Shown: in pieces, positions 9,514 through 17,775 of the stretch
How positions within the stretch are numbered: the stretch's first letter is position 1
Layout: every line of letters starts with the position of its first letter
DNA from: Anaerolineaceae bacterium
Lineage (GTDB): Bacteria; Chloroflexota; Anaerolineae; Aggregatilineales; Phototrophicaceae
NCBI GenBank assembly: GCA_020634115.1
Contig: JACKCH010000012.1
Coordinates: 496,001 to 560,000 of the forward strand
Length of the DNA: 64,000 nucleotides
Direction of reading: 5' to 3'
Program-made: the position numbers and the translations under genes
Notes under the pieces: generated by a model
Databases searched by the model: none
Seen by the model: the letters and a program-made list of their open reading frames with translations, nothing else
What the model was told of the DNA's origin: nothing

Positions 9514-9861
9514 ATGAGTGATGAAGAACGTCGCCGCAGGGCTGACGATGAAGAACTGGATATTGACGACGAACAGGACGATGATGATTCGCCTGCGCCT
9601 CGTCGCGGTAGAGGGGGGCCACGCCAACAGGGTGGCGGACGGCGTCCCGGTGGGCGTCGCAAGAACACCCGCTACTGCCCGGAAGGGAAATGCTTTGACT
9701 ATAAGGACATTGACACACTCCGGCGCTATATTACCGAAACCGGCAAGATTAAACCTCGCCGGCAAACCGGTAACTGCGCCCGCTGCCAGCGAGAACTCGC
9801 CCGAGAAGTCAAACGCGCACGGCATCTAGCCCTGCTGCCCTTTGTGATTTCTTCCGAGTAG
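9514..9861 (+). CDS. rpsR: 30S ribosomal protein bS18 with acidic N-terminal extension
   Basis: The 115-residue product has the bS18 core from YCPEGKCFDYKDIDTLRRY through KARHLALLPF-type sequence at the C-terminus. The core carries four cysteines as YCPEGKC and CARCQ, the zinc-binding form of bS18. The first 50 residues are an unusual extension: an acidic part (DDEELDIDDEQDDDD) followed by an Arg/Gly-rich stretch (GRGGPRQQGGGRRPGGRRK). ATG 9514 follows a CAGGAGAA site by 9 nt. It ends the ribosomal operon; rplI, often next in other bacteria, is absent here. Confidence 0.93.
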   Translation: MSDEERRRRADDEELDIDDEQDDDDSPAPRRGRGGPRQQGGGRRPGGRRKNTRYCPEGKCFDYKDIDTLRRYITETGKIKPRRQTGNCARCQRELAREVKRARHLALLPFVISSE

Positions 9862-9905
9862 TTCTCCCGCCTGCATGGCAATGCCACGTCAGTAATTAGA
9901 CTATC

Positions 9906-9933
9906 ATGGGGCATGGTGAGAGCTATGCCCCAT
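9906..9933 (+). terminator. hairpin after the rpsF-ssb-rpsR operon
   Basis: ATGGGGCAT (9906-9914) and ATGCCCCAT (9925-9933) form a perfect 9-bp stem with a 10-nt loop, 45 nt after the rpsR stop. There is no long T-run, so termination is likely rather than certain. A TATAAT at 9938-9943 directly follows and could serve as the -10 box of the next gene. Confidence 0.5.
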
Positions 9934-9965
9934 TTACTATAATACTGGTAGGAGTGAATTAAATC

Positions 9966-11285
9966 ATGTCAAAACGGAGTCAAACTACCGGGGTTCCTAA
10001 GAACGCACCCAAGAAATCCCCGGCTGCCGCGAATGAAAACCAGGGGAAGCAAAAACTGAAGCCAGAATACCACTCCAGAGCGGAGCGTGAAGCTGAAATT
10101 CAGCGGCGCATCCTGATTGGCGCAGGGATTATTCTGGCACTGGTGGTCATCATCCTCTTGGGTGCCTTTGTCGTGGAGCAGTTTGTTGTACCCAACCAGG
10201 CCGTAGCGTCTGTGAACGGGGAGACGATCAGTGTCTCTGAGTTCCAGAAGCGCGTCCGGTTAGAACGGTACTTCCTGGTTAATCAACTCAACAGCATTAT
10301 CAATACCATGCAGAGCTTCGGCATGTCTCAGGATCAGATTAACCAGCAGTTGACGCAAGAACCGTATAACACCATGCTCAATGAATACAACATCCCTGAC
10401 CAATTGGGCAACCGGGTTCTCAATACGATGATTGATGATGTGCTGGTGCGTCAATTGGCCGCTGAGCGAGAGATTACGGTATCGGATGCTGATGTTCAGG
10501 CACAGATTGACCAGTACGTAGGGTACGACCCGGAGGCGATTCTGGCAGCCGGGCAAGAACCGACAGCTACCATCGAACCCACTGTAACGCCGACACCTTT
10601 TGTGTCACCGACGCCATCACCAACACCAACGATCACACCGACGCTGGAATTTACGACCACACCGACCTCAACACCCTTCGCAACGATTCCACCTACGGCA
10701 ACCCTTTCCGGCACCGAGGAATACAACCAGGCGCAGGATAACATCCGGTTGGCATTCACTGAATTGCGGACACAGGCCAGCATTGGTGATTCCGACATTC
10801 GCGCCTATTTTGAAATCGTTGCGCTGCGGCAGGCACTGCAAGATGATGTGACCAGTGATCTCACCCTCACAACACCGTTTGCGAATACCCGCCATATCCT
10901 GGTTGCAACCGAGGAAGAGGCGCAAGATGTTCTAACGGCACTACAGAACGGTGGAAGTTTCAGCGATCTGGCACGGGCCGTTTCCTTGGATACCGGTTCG
11001 GGCGCAAGCGGCGGTGAACTTGGTTGGGCACCAATCTTCAACTATGTCAAACCGTTTGCAGACGCGATCAGCACTGCCGAAATCGGCGCGTTTGTTGGGC
11101 CGGTACAAACGGACTTTGGCTACCACATCATTCAAGTGCGCGGGCGCGAAGACCGCGAGGTCACGCAATCACAACTGGACTCGGCGAAAAACAATGAGTT
11201 TAGCCAGTGGCTGACCGACCAGCGCGATGCTGAGCAGGAAAACATCCAAATCTTCGATATCTGGACACAGTACGTCCCCCAGTAA
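9966..11285 (+). CDS. membrane-anchored parvulin-type peptidyl-prolyl isomerase
   Basis: This 439-residue protein has a basic cytoplasmic N-terminus, one membrane segment at about 49-70 and an extracytoplasmic part. The latter has a SurA/PrsA-like N-terminal helical domain (from ASVNGETISVSEFQKRV) and a PpiC rotamase domain at about 306-394. Rotamase signatures are TRHILVATEEEAQDVLTAL and GGELGWAP, ending QTDFGYHIIQV. Such foldases help secreted proteins fold. A Thr/Pro-rich linker at about 198-245 is inserted inside the helical region, a feature shared with other surface proteins in this window. A GGAG site precedes ATG 9966. Confidence 0.9.
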   Translation: MSKRSQTTGVPKNAPKKSPAAANENQGKQKLKPEYHSRAEREAEIQRRILIGAGIILALVVIILLGAFVVEQFVVPNQAVASVNGETISVSEFQKRVRLERYFLVNQLNSIINTMQSFGMSQDQINQQLTQEPYNTMLNEYNIPDQLGNRVLNTMIDDVLVRQLAAEREITVSDADVQAQIDQYVGYDPEAILAAGQEPTATIEPTVTPTPFVSPTPSPTPTITPTLEFTTTPTSTPFATIPPTATLSGTEEYNQAQDNIRLAFTELRTQASIGDSDIRAYFEIVALRQALQDDVTSDLTLTTPFANTRHILVATEEEAQDVLTALQNGGSFSDLARAVSLDTGSGASGGELGWAPIFNYVKPFADAISTAEIGAFVGPVQTDFGYHIIQVRGREDREVTQSQLDSAKNNEFSQWLTDQRDAEQENIQIFDIWTQYVPQ

Positions 11286-11365
11286 TCCCACCCAAATAGC
11301 AACAGCAACCGTAATATTGGCGGGCAGCTTTCCAAAGCGAAGGCTGCCCGTTGTGTTTTCGTCCA

Positions 11366-11394
11366 TTGTCGCGTTCCAGGGGGTGGGATATAAT
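11366..11394 (+). promoter_or_regulatory. sigma70-type promoter for the FhaA-like gene
   Basis: TTGTCG (11366-11371), a 17-nt spacer and a perfect TATAAT (11389-11394) form a strong promoter match. Transcription should begin near 11401-11402, which is the A of ATG 11402. The upstream in-frame ATG at 11393 lies inside the -10 box and cannot be in such a transcript. Confidence 0.65.
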
Positions 11395-11401
11395 GCCCCC
11401 T

Positions 11402-12175
11402 ATGAATGAGCAGCGATTAGCCCGGTTAGAAGCCCACCTGGAACAATTAGTTGAAGGTGCTTTCGCGCACATCTTCGGCAAAACGATCCGCGCCCAGGAC
11501 ATCGTTCTGGAACTGGCACGCAGTTTGCAGGCGAACATCCGCCCCAGCAAAAGCAATCGCCCCGAAGCACCGGATTCCTATACAATTTTCCTGCACCCGG
11601 ATGCTCACCAAACGCTTTTACAGCAGCAGCCTGCTTTACCGGAAGTACTAAGTGAGTATGTAGTGGAACTGGCGGAACAAGCGGGCTGTAAACTGGTCAA
11701 TACCCCGGTGGTGGTTATTCAACCAGACGCCACGATTACCAATCCCCAATTTATCGTTCAAGTGGAACACAGCGGACGGCAGCGCAGCACTACCGCGCTC
11801 ATGGAACGAGTCGCGCTGGGTAACGATCATCTGCGCCCCAATAACCCGCAGTTGGTGATTAACGGGGAGCGCAGCATCCAACTTCAGAGCGACCTCGTTA
11901 ATATTGGACGCAGCCGGGATAACGAGATCATCTTGGACGATTCAACTGTATCCCGCCATCACCTGCAATTACGCCTGCGCCAGGGACGCTATATCCTGTT
12001 CGACACACAGAGTCACAGCGGCACGTTTGTCAATAATGTCGCCGTCAAGCAGCACACACTCCAAAACAGCGATGTGATCCGAGTCGGCGGCACACAAATA
12101 GTGTACCTTGAAGATACGTTACCCGGCGAAACCACCGGGGTTTTCCCGGTCACGCCTCCTGAAACAACGGATTAG
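11402..12175 (+). CDS. DUF3662 and FHA domain protein (FhaA-like)
   Basis: The 257-residue product starts MNEQRLARLEAHLEQLVEGA followed by FAHIFGKTIRAQDIVLELARSL, the DUF3662 domain of actinobacterial FhaA. An FHA domain at about 160-245 has GRSRDNEIILDDSTVSRHH and SGTFVNN, the phosphothreonine-binding loops. FhaA-type proteins link Ser/Thr kinase signalling to cell-wall synthesis. The start was set from the promoter geometry, giving a likely leaderless mRNA. An FhaB-like gene follows 9 nt later, and RodA/FtsW and a PBP-like gene lie 2 kb downstream. No Ser/Thr kinase gene is in the window. Confidence 0.9.
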   Translation: MNEQRLARLEAHLEQLVEGAFAHIFGKTIRAQDIVLELARSLQANIRPSKSNRPEAPDSYTIFLHPDAHQTLLQQQPALPEVLSEYVVELAEQAGCKLVNTPVVVIQPDATITNPQFIVQVEHSGRQRSTTALMERVALGNDHLRPNNPQLVINGERSIQLQSDLVNIGRSRDNEIILDDSTVSRHHLQLRLRQGRYILFDTQSHSGTFVNNVAVKQHTLQNSDVIRVGGTQIVYLEDTLPGETTGVFPVTPPETTD

Positions 12176-12183
12176 CCTTCCCC

Positions 12184-12627
12184 ATGAACCAGGCCTTGAT
12201 TCTCTTTGCTCTACGCGCAGTCTCTGGTCTACTGCTCCTCACGATTCTGTTGGGGTTGTTCGTGGTGATCTGGAAGGAATTCCGCAGCGCCGCCGAACAG
12301 ACCGCCCCACAGCGCAAAATTTATGGGCGACTCAATGTGCTGCGCGAAATAGATGGCAGCTACCGAGTCACTGGAGAAACGTATCCACTACTGCCATTGA
12401 CCAGCCTGGGACGTTCCCCCACCAACTCCATTCCCATTCCTGACACCTTTGCCAGCAGCGAACATGCCCTGGTGACGCTGCGTGACGGTCAATGGTGGCT
12501 GGAAGACCGCCAGAGTCGAAACGGAACGACACTGAATGATTTGCCGGTCAAACAGCCGGTGGTCATTACGCATGGAGACTTTATCGGTATAGGAACGGTT
12601 CGTTTTCACGTCGAATTGGAGTCGTAG
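12184..12627 (+). CDS. FHA domain membrane protein (FhaB-like)
   Basis: This 147-residue protein has one N-terminal membrane segment (about 5-30) and a cytoplasmic FHA domain from about 65 to 145, with LGRSPTNSIPIPDTFASSEH and RNGTTLND. This matches FhaB-type proteins, which bind phosphothreonine on kinases and division proteins in actinobacteria. It directly follows the FhaA-like gene and likely shares its transcript. The partner kinase is not encoded nearby. Confidence 0.88.
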   Translation: MNQALILFALRAVSGLLLLTILLGLFVVIWKEFRSAAEQTAPQRKIYGRLNVLREIDGSYRVTGETYPLLPLTSLGRSPTNSIPIPDTFASSEHALVTLRDGQWWLEDRQSRNGTTLNDLPVKQPVVITHGDFIGIGTVRFHVELES

Positions 12628-12631
12628 AAAC

Positions 12632-13423
12632 ATGGACTTAGGACTACGCGACGCCCACGTTCTCGTCACCGCCGCCAGCAGTGGATTAGGGGCAGCCACC
12701 GCACGACGTTTCAGCCTGGAAGGGGCGCGCGTCGTCATCAACAGCCGGGATGAAAGCAGACTTCAGGCCACCGCTAAAGCCATAGAAGCGGCAAGCGGCA
12801 ATCCGGTCATGACTTATGCGGCAGATGTGACTGACCCGGAAGCCGTGCAACGTCTCATCGCCTACACGGTGGATACCTTAGGCGGCCTGGATGTCCTCGT
12901 GACCAATGCGGGCGGGCCACCATCGGGCGTATTTGACGATTTCACGCCGGGGGACTGGGAAGCTGCCGCCCGACTCACCCTCGTGAGTACGGTCAGTCTC
13001 ATTCAGGCCGCTCTGCCCCACCTACGCCAATCAAAGCAGGCCGCTATCCTCACCATCAACTCGATAGCCGCCCGGCAGCCTGTCGCCAACCTGACTCTCT
13101 CGAATACGCTGCGGCCAGCGGTGGCCGGATTGACTAAAACCCTGTCGCTCGAACTGGCGGGGGACGGCATCCGTGTGAATGGTATCCTGCCGGGAATCAC
13201 GGGGACGGAGCGGGTACGTTACCTGATGGAGTCCCGTGCGGCAAAAAATGGCACGACGGTGGAGATGGAATATGCAGCAGCCGCACAGAGCATCCCACTG
13301 GGGCGCATCGGCACACCCGACGAATTCGCCAATGCAGCGGTTTTCCTGTGTTCGCCAGCCGCCGGATTCATGACCGGGGTATCCCTGCCGGTAGATGGAG
13401 GCGGGACTGTAGCAACCCTGTAA
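12632..13423 (+). CDS. atypical SDR-fold protein lacking the Tyr-Lys pair
   Basis: The 263-residue product has the short-chain dehydrogenase fold: the cofactor motif TAASSGLGAATA near residues 11-22, NAGG near 91, a strand with Ser (LTINSIAAR) and a C-terminal PVDGGGT. Where classical SDRs have YxxxK, this protein reads SNTLR, so Tyr is replaced by Ser and Lys by Arg. A related subgroup of predicted 3-oxoacyl-ACP reductase-like SDRs also lacks the Tyr. NAD(P) binding is likely. Catalysis, if any, must differ from the standard mechanism. It lies 4 nt after the FhaB-like gene. Confidence 0.85.
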   Translation: MDLGLRDAHVLVTAASSGLGAATARRFSLEGARVVINSRDESRLQATAKAIEAASGNPVMTYAADVTDPEAVQRLIAYTVDTLGGLDVLVTNAGGPPSGVFDDFTPGDWEAAARLTLVSTVSLIQAALPHLRQSKQAAILTINSIAARQPVANLTLSNTLRPAVAGLTKTLSLELAGDGIRVNGILPGITGTERVRYLMESRAAKNGTTVEMEYAAAAQSIPLGRIGTPDEFANAAVFLCSPAAGFMTGVSLPVDGGGTVATL

Positions 13424-13475
13424 GCCAACGATCTGCCAGCCATTATTTCAAATAAACCATCAATGAGGAGATTTT

Positions 13476-14354
13476 ATGTCTGAAAAAGTCAGTATCGCTG
13501 TGATTGGCGGCTCTGGCCTCTACAAAATGCCGGGGTTGACAGACAAAGTGACCCACGTTATCCAAACCCCATTCGGCAGCCCCAGCGGCGAAATCATAGT
13601 CGGCACGCTCAATGGCAAGCGCGTTGCTTTCCTGCCGCGTCACGGTGTGGGACACACCTTCTCACCGTCACAAGTGCCGTATGCCGCCAACATCTATGCC
13701 CTGAAAATGCTGGGTGTGCGCTTTATCATCTCGGTCAGCGCCTGCGGCTCACTGCGGGAAGACTACAAACCCGGTGATCTGGCAATTCCCGATCAGATTT
13801 TTGATTACACCACTGGCAGCCGTACCCGTTCATTCTTTGAGCCGGGACTAGTCGCGCATACTGGCGTCGCTGATCCCTATTGCAATGACCTGCGTGAACA
13901 TCTGATTCAAGCGACGGCACAGGTGGGCGGCACCGCCCATGCCACCGGCACATTTCTGATTGAGGAAGGGCCGCGTTTTGCCACCAAAGCGGAAAGTAAC
14001 ATTTTCCGGCAGTGGGGATGCAGTATTATCGGGATGACCGCCGCACCGGAGGCCTTTTTAGCACGCGAGGCAGAAATCGCCTATGCAACGCTGGCGCACA
14101 TCACCGATTATGATGTGTGGCATGTGAGCGAAGAGGCAGTCACGGTGGATATGGTGATCGCCCAAGCGCAGCGCAACCTGGAACTGATTCAAAAAGTCGT
14201 GGCAGCCGCCGTCGCCCGGATTGATGAAACAGCGGTTTGTTCTTGCCACAGCGCCCTGGCAAGTGCGCTAACCACCGATAAAAATGCCGTGCCGCTCAAA
14301 CTGAAAGAAAAGCTCAAGCCGATTATCGGTAAATATTTCAACGATGAGGCATAA
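13476..14354 (+). CDS. mtnP: S-methyl-5'-thioadenosine phosphorylase
   Basis: This 292-residue cytosolic enzyme phosphorolyses methylthioadenosine to adenine and methylthioribose-1-phosphate in the methionine salvage route. Signatures are GGSGLYKMPGL near the start (phosphate loop), LPRHGVGHTFSPSQVPYAAN, SVSACGSL, and MTAAPEAFLAREAEIAYATL followed by TDYDVW. The TAAPE and TDYD parts mark MTAP rather than plain purine nucleoside phosphorylase. GAGGAG at 13463-13468 lies before ATG 13476. No other methionine-salvage gene is nearby. The adjacent rodA-like gene starts 9 nt after its stop. Confidence 0.93.
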   Translation: MSEKVSIAVIGGSGLYKMPGLTDKVTHVIQTPFGSPSGEIIVGTLNGKRVAFLPRHGVGHTFSPSQVPYAANIYALKMLGVRFIISVSACGSLREDYKPGDLAIPDQIFDYTTGSRTRSFFEPGLVAHTGVADPYCNDLREHLIQATAQVGGTAHATGTFLIEEGPRFATKAESNIFRQWGCSIIGMTAAPEAFLAREAEIAYATLAHITDYDVWHVSEEAVTVDMVIAQAQRNLELIQKVVAAAVARIDETAVCSCHSALASALTTDKNAVPLKLKEKLKPIIGKYFNDEA

Positions 14355-14363
14355 ACCCGCCTT

Positions 14364-15671
14364 ATGAGTGCCATCCCCCATCTCCCACCTATTCTGCCAC
14401 GCAACCGCAACGCCGGGGCGAGTTATGTGCTGTTGGCATTGGGAGGTGTGTTTCTGGCGACTAACTTCCTGGCGCTGAATCTGCAACGCGGCGCAGAAGG
14501 TCTAGCTAATTGGGAACACTTTGCAATCTGGTTGACCTGTGCCGTCGTCAGCGCCATCATTCTCCATTTTCGCCTGCCCAAACATGATACGCTGCTGTTT
14601 GCCATCACCCTGTTCCTAAGTGGATGGGGCATCCTGGCGATAGACCGGCTTTCCCCAGCCTTTGCGGATCGCCAGACTGCATGGCTATCGCTGTCAACCG
14701 CCGCGATGGTCGCCGTCGCTATCTTCCCACACACGCTGCGCTGGCTGCGAACCTACCGTTATCTGCTGCTGGTGGGTGGACTGGCGCTGCTGGTCAGTAC
14801 GATTGTGCTAGGGCGTAACCCCTCCGGGCAGATCGGCGCACCGCAGTTGTGGTTAGGAATCGGAAACATCTTCTTCCAGCCGTCGGAAACCCTGAAAATC
14901 ATCCTGGTCGCGTTCCTGGCGAGTTACCTGGCCGAACAGTACCCGGCGATGCGGGCTGAAAACCTGGGCGTCAGCCACCACCGCATTCCGCTTTCGCCCC
15001 GTATCGTTGGGCCGATTCTGCTGATGTGGGGGCTATCGGTGGTGATTCTGGTCTGGCAGCGTGACCTGGGAACAGCGATGCTGTTCTTTATCGTCTTCCT
15101 GGCGCTGTTGTATGTCGCCAGCGGCTACCGGCGAATACTCTTTAGCGGCTTACTACTCATCATGATGGCCGGTGTCCTGGCATACTATCAGTTCGATGTC
15201 GTCCGGCTGCGGGTGGACATCTGGCTGAACCCTTGGCCGGAAGCGGATGGTCGCGCTTACCAGATCGTGCAGAGCCTGATGGCGTTCGCGGCGGGCGGTA
15301 TTGGCGGGCAAGGCATTGACCAGGGGTATCCGACCTATATCCCGGTAGTGCATTCCGATTTCGTGTTCGCAGCAGCGGCGGAGGAATGGGGGCTGATCGG
15401 CGTCCTAGTCATCACCGCCAGTATCGTGACTCTGTTTGTGCGCGGGATGCGAGCGGCCATGAATCAGCAAGGACGCCCCTTCCGCGTACTGCTGGCAACC
15501 GGGCTGAGTATGCTCATCGCCGCGCAAAGCCTGTTGATTATGGCGGGCGGGCTGAAACTCATCCCCCTCACAGGAGTCACCCTGCCCTACATGAGTTACG
15601 GCGGCAGTTCGCTACTCACCAGTTATGTGATCGCGGGCTTACTGCTGCGGCTGTCAGCAGTGGACGATTAA
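14364..15671 (+). CDS. FtsW/RodA/SpoVE family peptidoglycan polymerase
   Basis: This 435-residue polytopic SEDS protein has about ten helices. It contains WQRDLGTAMLFFIVFLALLY with the catalytic-loop Asp typical of SEDS glycosyltransferases, HSDFVFAAAAEEWGLIG and a C-terminal TGVTLPYMSYGGSSLLTSY. These motifs are conserved in RodA and FtsW. It should polymerise lipid II glycan strands with a partner class B PBP. The gene downstream is PBP-like but has degenerate active-site motifs. Spacing to it is 2 nt. RodA versus FtsW is not decided; proximity to the FhaA/FhaB-like genes favours RodA. Confidence 0.9.
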   Translation: MSAIPHLPPILPRNRNAGASYVLLALGGVFLATNFLALNLQRGAEGLANWEHFAIWLTCAVVSAIILHFRLPKHDTLLFAITLFLSGWGILAIDRLSPAFADRQTAWLSLSTAAMVAVAIFPHTLRWLRTYRYLLLVGGLALLVSTIVLGRNPSGQIGAPQLWLGIGNIFFQPSETLKIILVAFLASYLAEQYPAMRAENLGVSHHRIPLSPRIVGPILLMWGLSVVILVWQRDLGTAMLFFIVFLALLYVASGYRRILFSGLLLIMMAGVLAYYQFDVVRLRVDIWLNPWPEADGRAYQIVQSLMAFAAGGIGGQGIDQGYPTYIPVVHSDFVFAAAAEEWGLIGVLVITASIVTLFVRGMRAAMNQQGRPFRVLLATGLSMLIAAQSLLIMAGGLKLIPLTGVTLPYMSYGGSSLLTSYVIAGLLLRLSAVDD

Positions 15672-15673
15672 CC

Positions 15674-17092
15674 ATGCGCTTTACTCGTGAACTCAATCTG
15701 ATGGTGACGCTGGTGCTGATCGCGTTTGGCGCGGTGGGGCTGGCGGCGGTGTACTGGTCGGTGGTCGGCCCGGATACCCTGCTGCAACGGGACGATAACC
15801 CCCGGCTGGTGGAGGATGCGATTCGCCTCCGGCGCGGCGCAATTATGGATCGGCGCGGCAATCTGTTGGTGGAATCCACCGCCGACGAGGGAGGAATCGT
15901 CACCCGGCACTATTATTACCCAGAAACAGCCAGCGCTACCGGCTACTTCAGTTTCCGCTACGGGGTGAGCGGCGCGGAGGCCGCCTACGACACGATTCTC
16001 AGTGGCGGAACACACCCGGCGGACATCGGCACGATACTTCTGCACCAACCCCGCGTGGGTGATGACATCCAACTCACGTTTGATTTACAGGTACAGCAGG
16101 CGATTGTCAAAGCAATGGGCGATCACCAGGGCGCAGTGGTGGTGCTGGCGGTTCCTAGCGGGGACGTGCTGGCGCTGGTCAGTCTGCCATCCTTTAACCC
16201 AAATACCCTGGATGAATTCTGGGATCAACTGGCACAGGACGCGGGCAAGCCTTTCTTTAACCGGGTCCTGCAAGGGAATTATCAACCGGGCGGTCTGCTG
16301 CAAACGCCCCTGCTGGCGGCGGCGCTGGCGGATAGTGTCACACTGGATACAGTCTACACCAATGCGACTATGCCAGTGCAATTGGAAGAGGTGACTTTGC
16401 GCTGCGTGGGCAGCCCGACGGGTTTTTCACTCATGTTAGCGGACGCATTTAACTACACCTGCCCTGCGCCATTTGTCCAGGTCGTGAACACATTAGGACA
16501 GGATACTGTTGAGGCCGTCTTTGCAAACTTCCAATTGGGGCAGCCCCCCACCCTGCCAGGATTTATCCCGGAAGCGGATAGCGCCGAGGCCACATCCCAG
16601 CCAACAATCCAGAAGACCACAAGCGATTTTCTGGCGACAGCACTGGGACAGGGCGATCTGACAGTGAGTCCACTGCAAATGGCGCTCGTCGCTGCCGCAG
16701 TCATCAATGAGGGCAACGCGCCGCAGCCCAACGCCCTGTTAGCGACTCATTCCCCCCAGGAAACCGACTGGATAGAAAGCCGTCTCACGCGCCCTACCCT
16801 GCCGTTTATGACCGGCACAACCGCCGAGCAATTGCGAATGGTCATGCTGGACGCGGTGCAGAGCGGCGCAGCACAGGCCGCCAGTCAGCCCAACCTGGCA
16901 ACCGGCGGGCATGTCACCCTGGCCTATTCAGGGGAAGGCACGCAAGCCTGGTTTATCGGCTTCACACCGCCCGACAGCGGAATCGCCGTCGCCGTCGTAA
17001 TCGAAAACAGTGAGGATACCGATTTAGCCGCTCGAATCGGTGGCATAGCCCTGGGGAGCGCCTTTGCAGCCCTGACAGAAGGCGGGAATTAG
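15674..17092 (+). CDS. PBP-like transpeptidase-fold protein with degenerate active site
   Basis: This 472-residue protein has one N-terminal membrane anchor (about 9-31) followed by class B PBP landmarks: RRGAIMDRRGNLLVES, GAVVVLAVPSGDVLALVSLP, SPLQMALVAAAV and QAWFIGF. All three catalytic motifs are changed. SxxK reads Gly207-Leu-Leu-Gln210 after YQPG, the SxN region reads TCP, and KTG reads GEG. It therefore probably cannot acylate on a serine and may only be a structural partner or activator of the adjacent RodA/FtsW. The frame is intact and the rest is conserved, so this is a maintained gene rather than a decaying one. ATG 15674 follows the upstream stop by 2 nt. Confidence 0.85.
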   Translation: MRFTRELNLMVTLVLIAFGAVGLAAVYWSVVGPDTLLQRDDNPRLVEDAIRLRRGAIMDRRGNLLVESTADEGGIVTRHYYYPETASATGYFSFRYGVSGAEAAYDTILSGGTHPADIGTILLHQPRVGDDIQLTFDLQVQQAIVKAMGDHQGAVVVLAVPSGDVLALVSLPSFNPNTLDEFWDQLAQDAGKPFFNRVLQGNYQPGGLLQTPLLAAALADSVTLDTVYTNATMPVQLEEVTLRCVGSPTGFSLMLADAFNYTCPAPFVQVVNTLGQDTVEAVFANFQLGQPPTLPGFIPEADSAEATSQPTIQKTTSDFLATALGQGDLTVSPLQMALVAAAVINEGNAPQPNALLATHSPQETDWIESRLTRPTLPFMTGTTAEQLRMVMLDAVQSGAAQAASQPNLATGGHVTLAYSGEGTQAWFIGFTPPDSGIAVAVVIENSEDTDLAARIGGIALGSAFAALTEGGN

Positions 17093-17775
17093 CCCCCGGC
17101 CCACAGGCGCGGCTTCAGGCCGAGTTTCTTCATCCATTTGGCATAGGTGCTGCCAAAATGCACGTAAAACGGGCTGAGTCGTTCAACAAACTCCGCTGTT
17201 TGCAACGCCTGACGAAAACTTTCGGCGTCCTGGAATGGTTGCAGGCGGGTCATAGCTTGCCCGTACTCCACCGAGGTATGCGCATCTGAACCTGCCGTAC
17301 CGATCAGGTCGTTTTGCCGGGCGAATTCCGCCGCCTGTTGATTGTCTTCAGGGCGGACGCAGCGGGCATTAAAGACCTCAATCGCGTCCACCAAACCCAT
17401 AATGCGGCGTAAATCGGCTTCTTCCCATGCGCCTTTACGGTAACGATCAAAGGGATGAGAGACGCTAATCACCGCGCCCTGGTTACGCAGGCGCTTAATG
17501 GTTTCCTCCGGGGTCAGCCCGGCGGGGACACTCTCCGTCAGAAAATACCCCAGGATTTCCCCCTGGGTGGTCATGATTTCCTCACCCACAATCACCAGCT
17601 CCGGCGCAATTTTCTGCATCGCTAACGCGCCCTCGGCTGTATTGTGGTCGGTGATCGCAATACGATCCACGCCGCGCCGCTGGCACCGGTGGATAATTGT
17701 TTCGAATGGGGTCAGACAGTCTTTTGACCACAGGGTATGGCTATGTAAATCCACATTCCAGCGTTCGTTCGTCAT
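17089..17775 (-). CDS. PHP domain metal-dependent phosphoesterase
   Basis: The 228-residue product has the PHP-fold metal ligands DLHSHT (residues 9-14), AITDHNT, a Glu strand (GEEIMT), SHPFDR and GSDAHT. Small PHP proteins of this type hydrolyse phosphoesters such as nucleoside 3',5'-bisphosphates (YciV/RNase AM group) or histidinol phosphate. Which one applies here is not known. It is in an ATGA overlap with the upstream UPF0104-type gene on the minus strand and converges on the PBP-like gene with a 4-nt overlap. Confidence 0.85.
   Translation of the reverse strand: MTNERWNVDLHSHTLWSKDCLTPFETIIHRCQRRGVDRIAITDHNTAEGALAMQKIAPELVIVGEEIMTTQGEILGYFLTESVPAGLTPEETIKRLRNQGAVISVSHPFDRYRKGAWEEADLRRIMGLVDAIEVFNARCVRPEDNQQAAEFARQNDLIGTAGSDAHTSVEYGQAMTRLQPFQDAESFRQALQTAEFVERLSPFYVHFGSTYAKWMKKLGLKPRLWAGG

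Noticed and set aside
11393..11401. ATG 11393 as start of the FhaA-like gene
   Set aside because: It overlaps the TATAAT box of a well-spaced promoter; ATG 11402 fits the predicted transcript.
13003..13200. Open frames opposite or out of frame with annotated genes, such as this one inside the SDR gene
   Set aside because: They have no recognisable protein features or ribosome sites, and the genes on the other strand or frame have clear family motifs.
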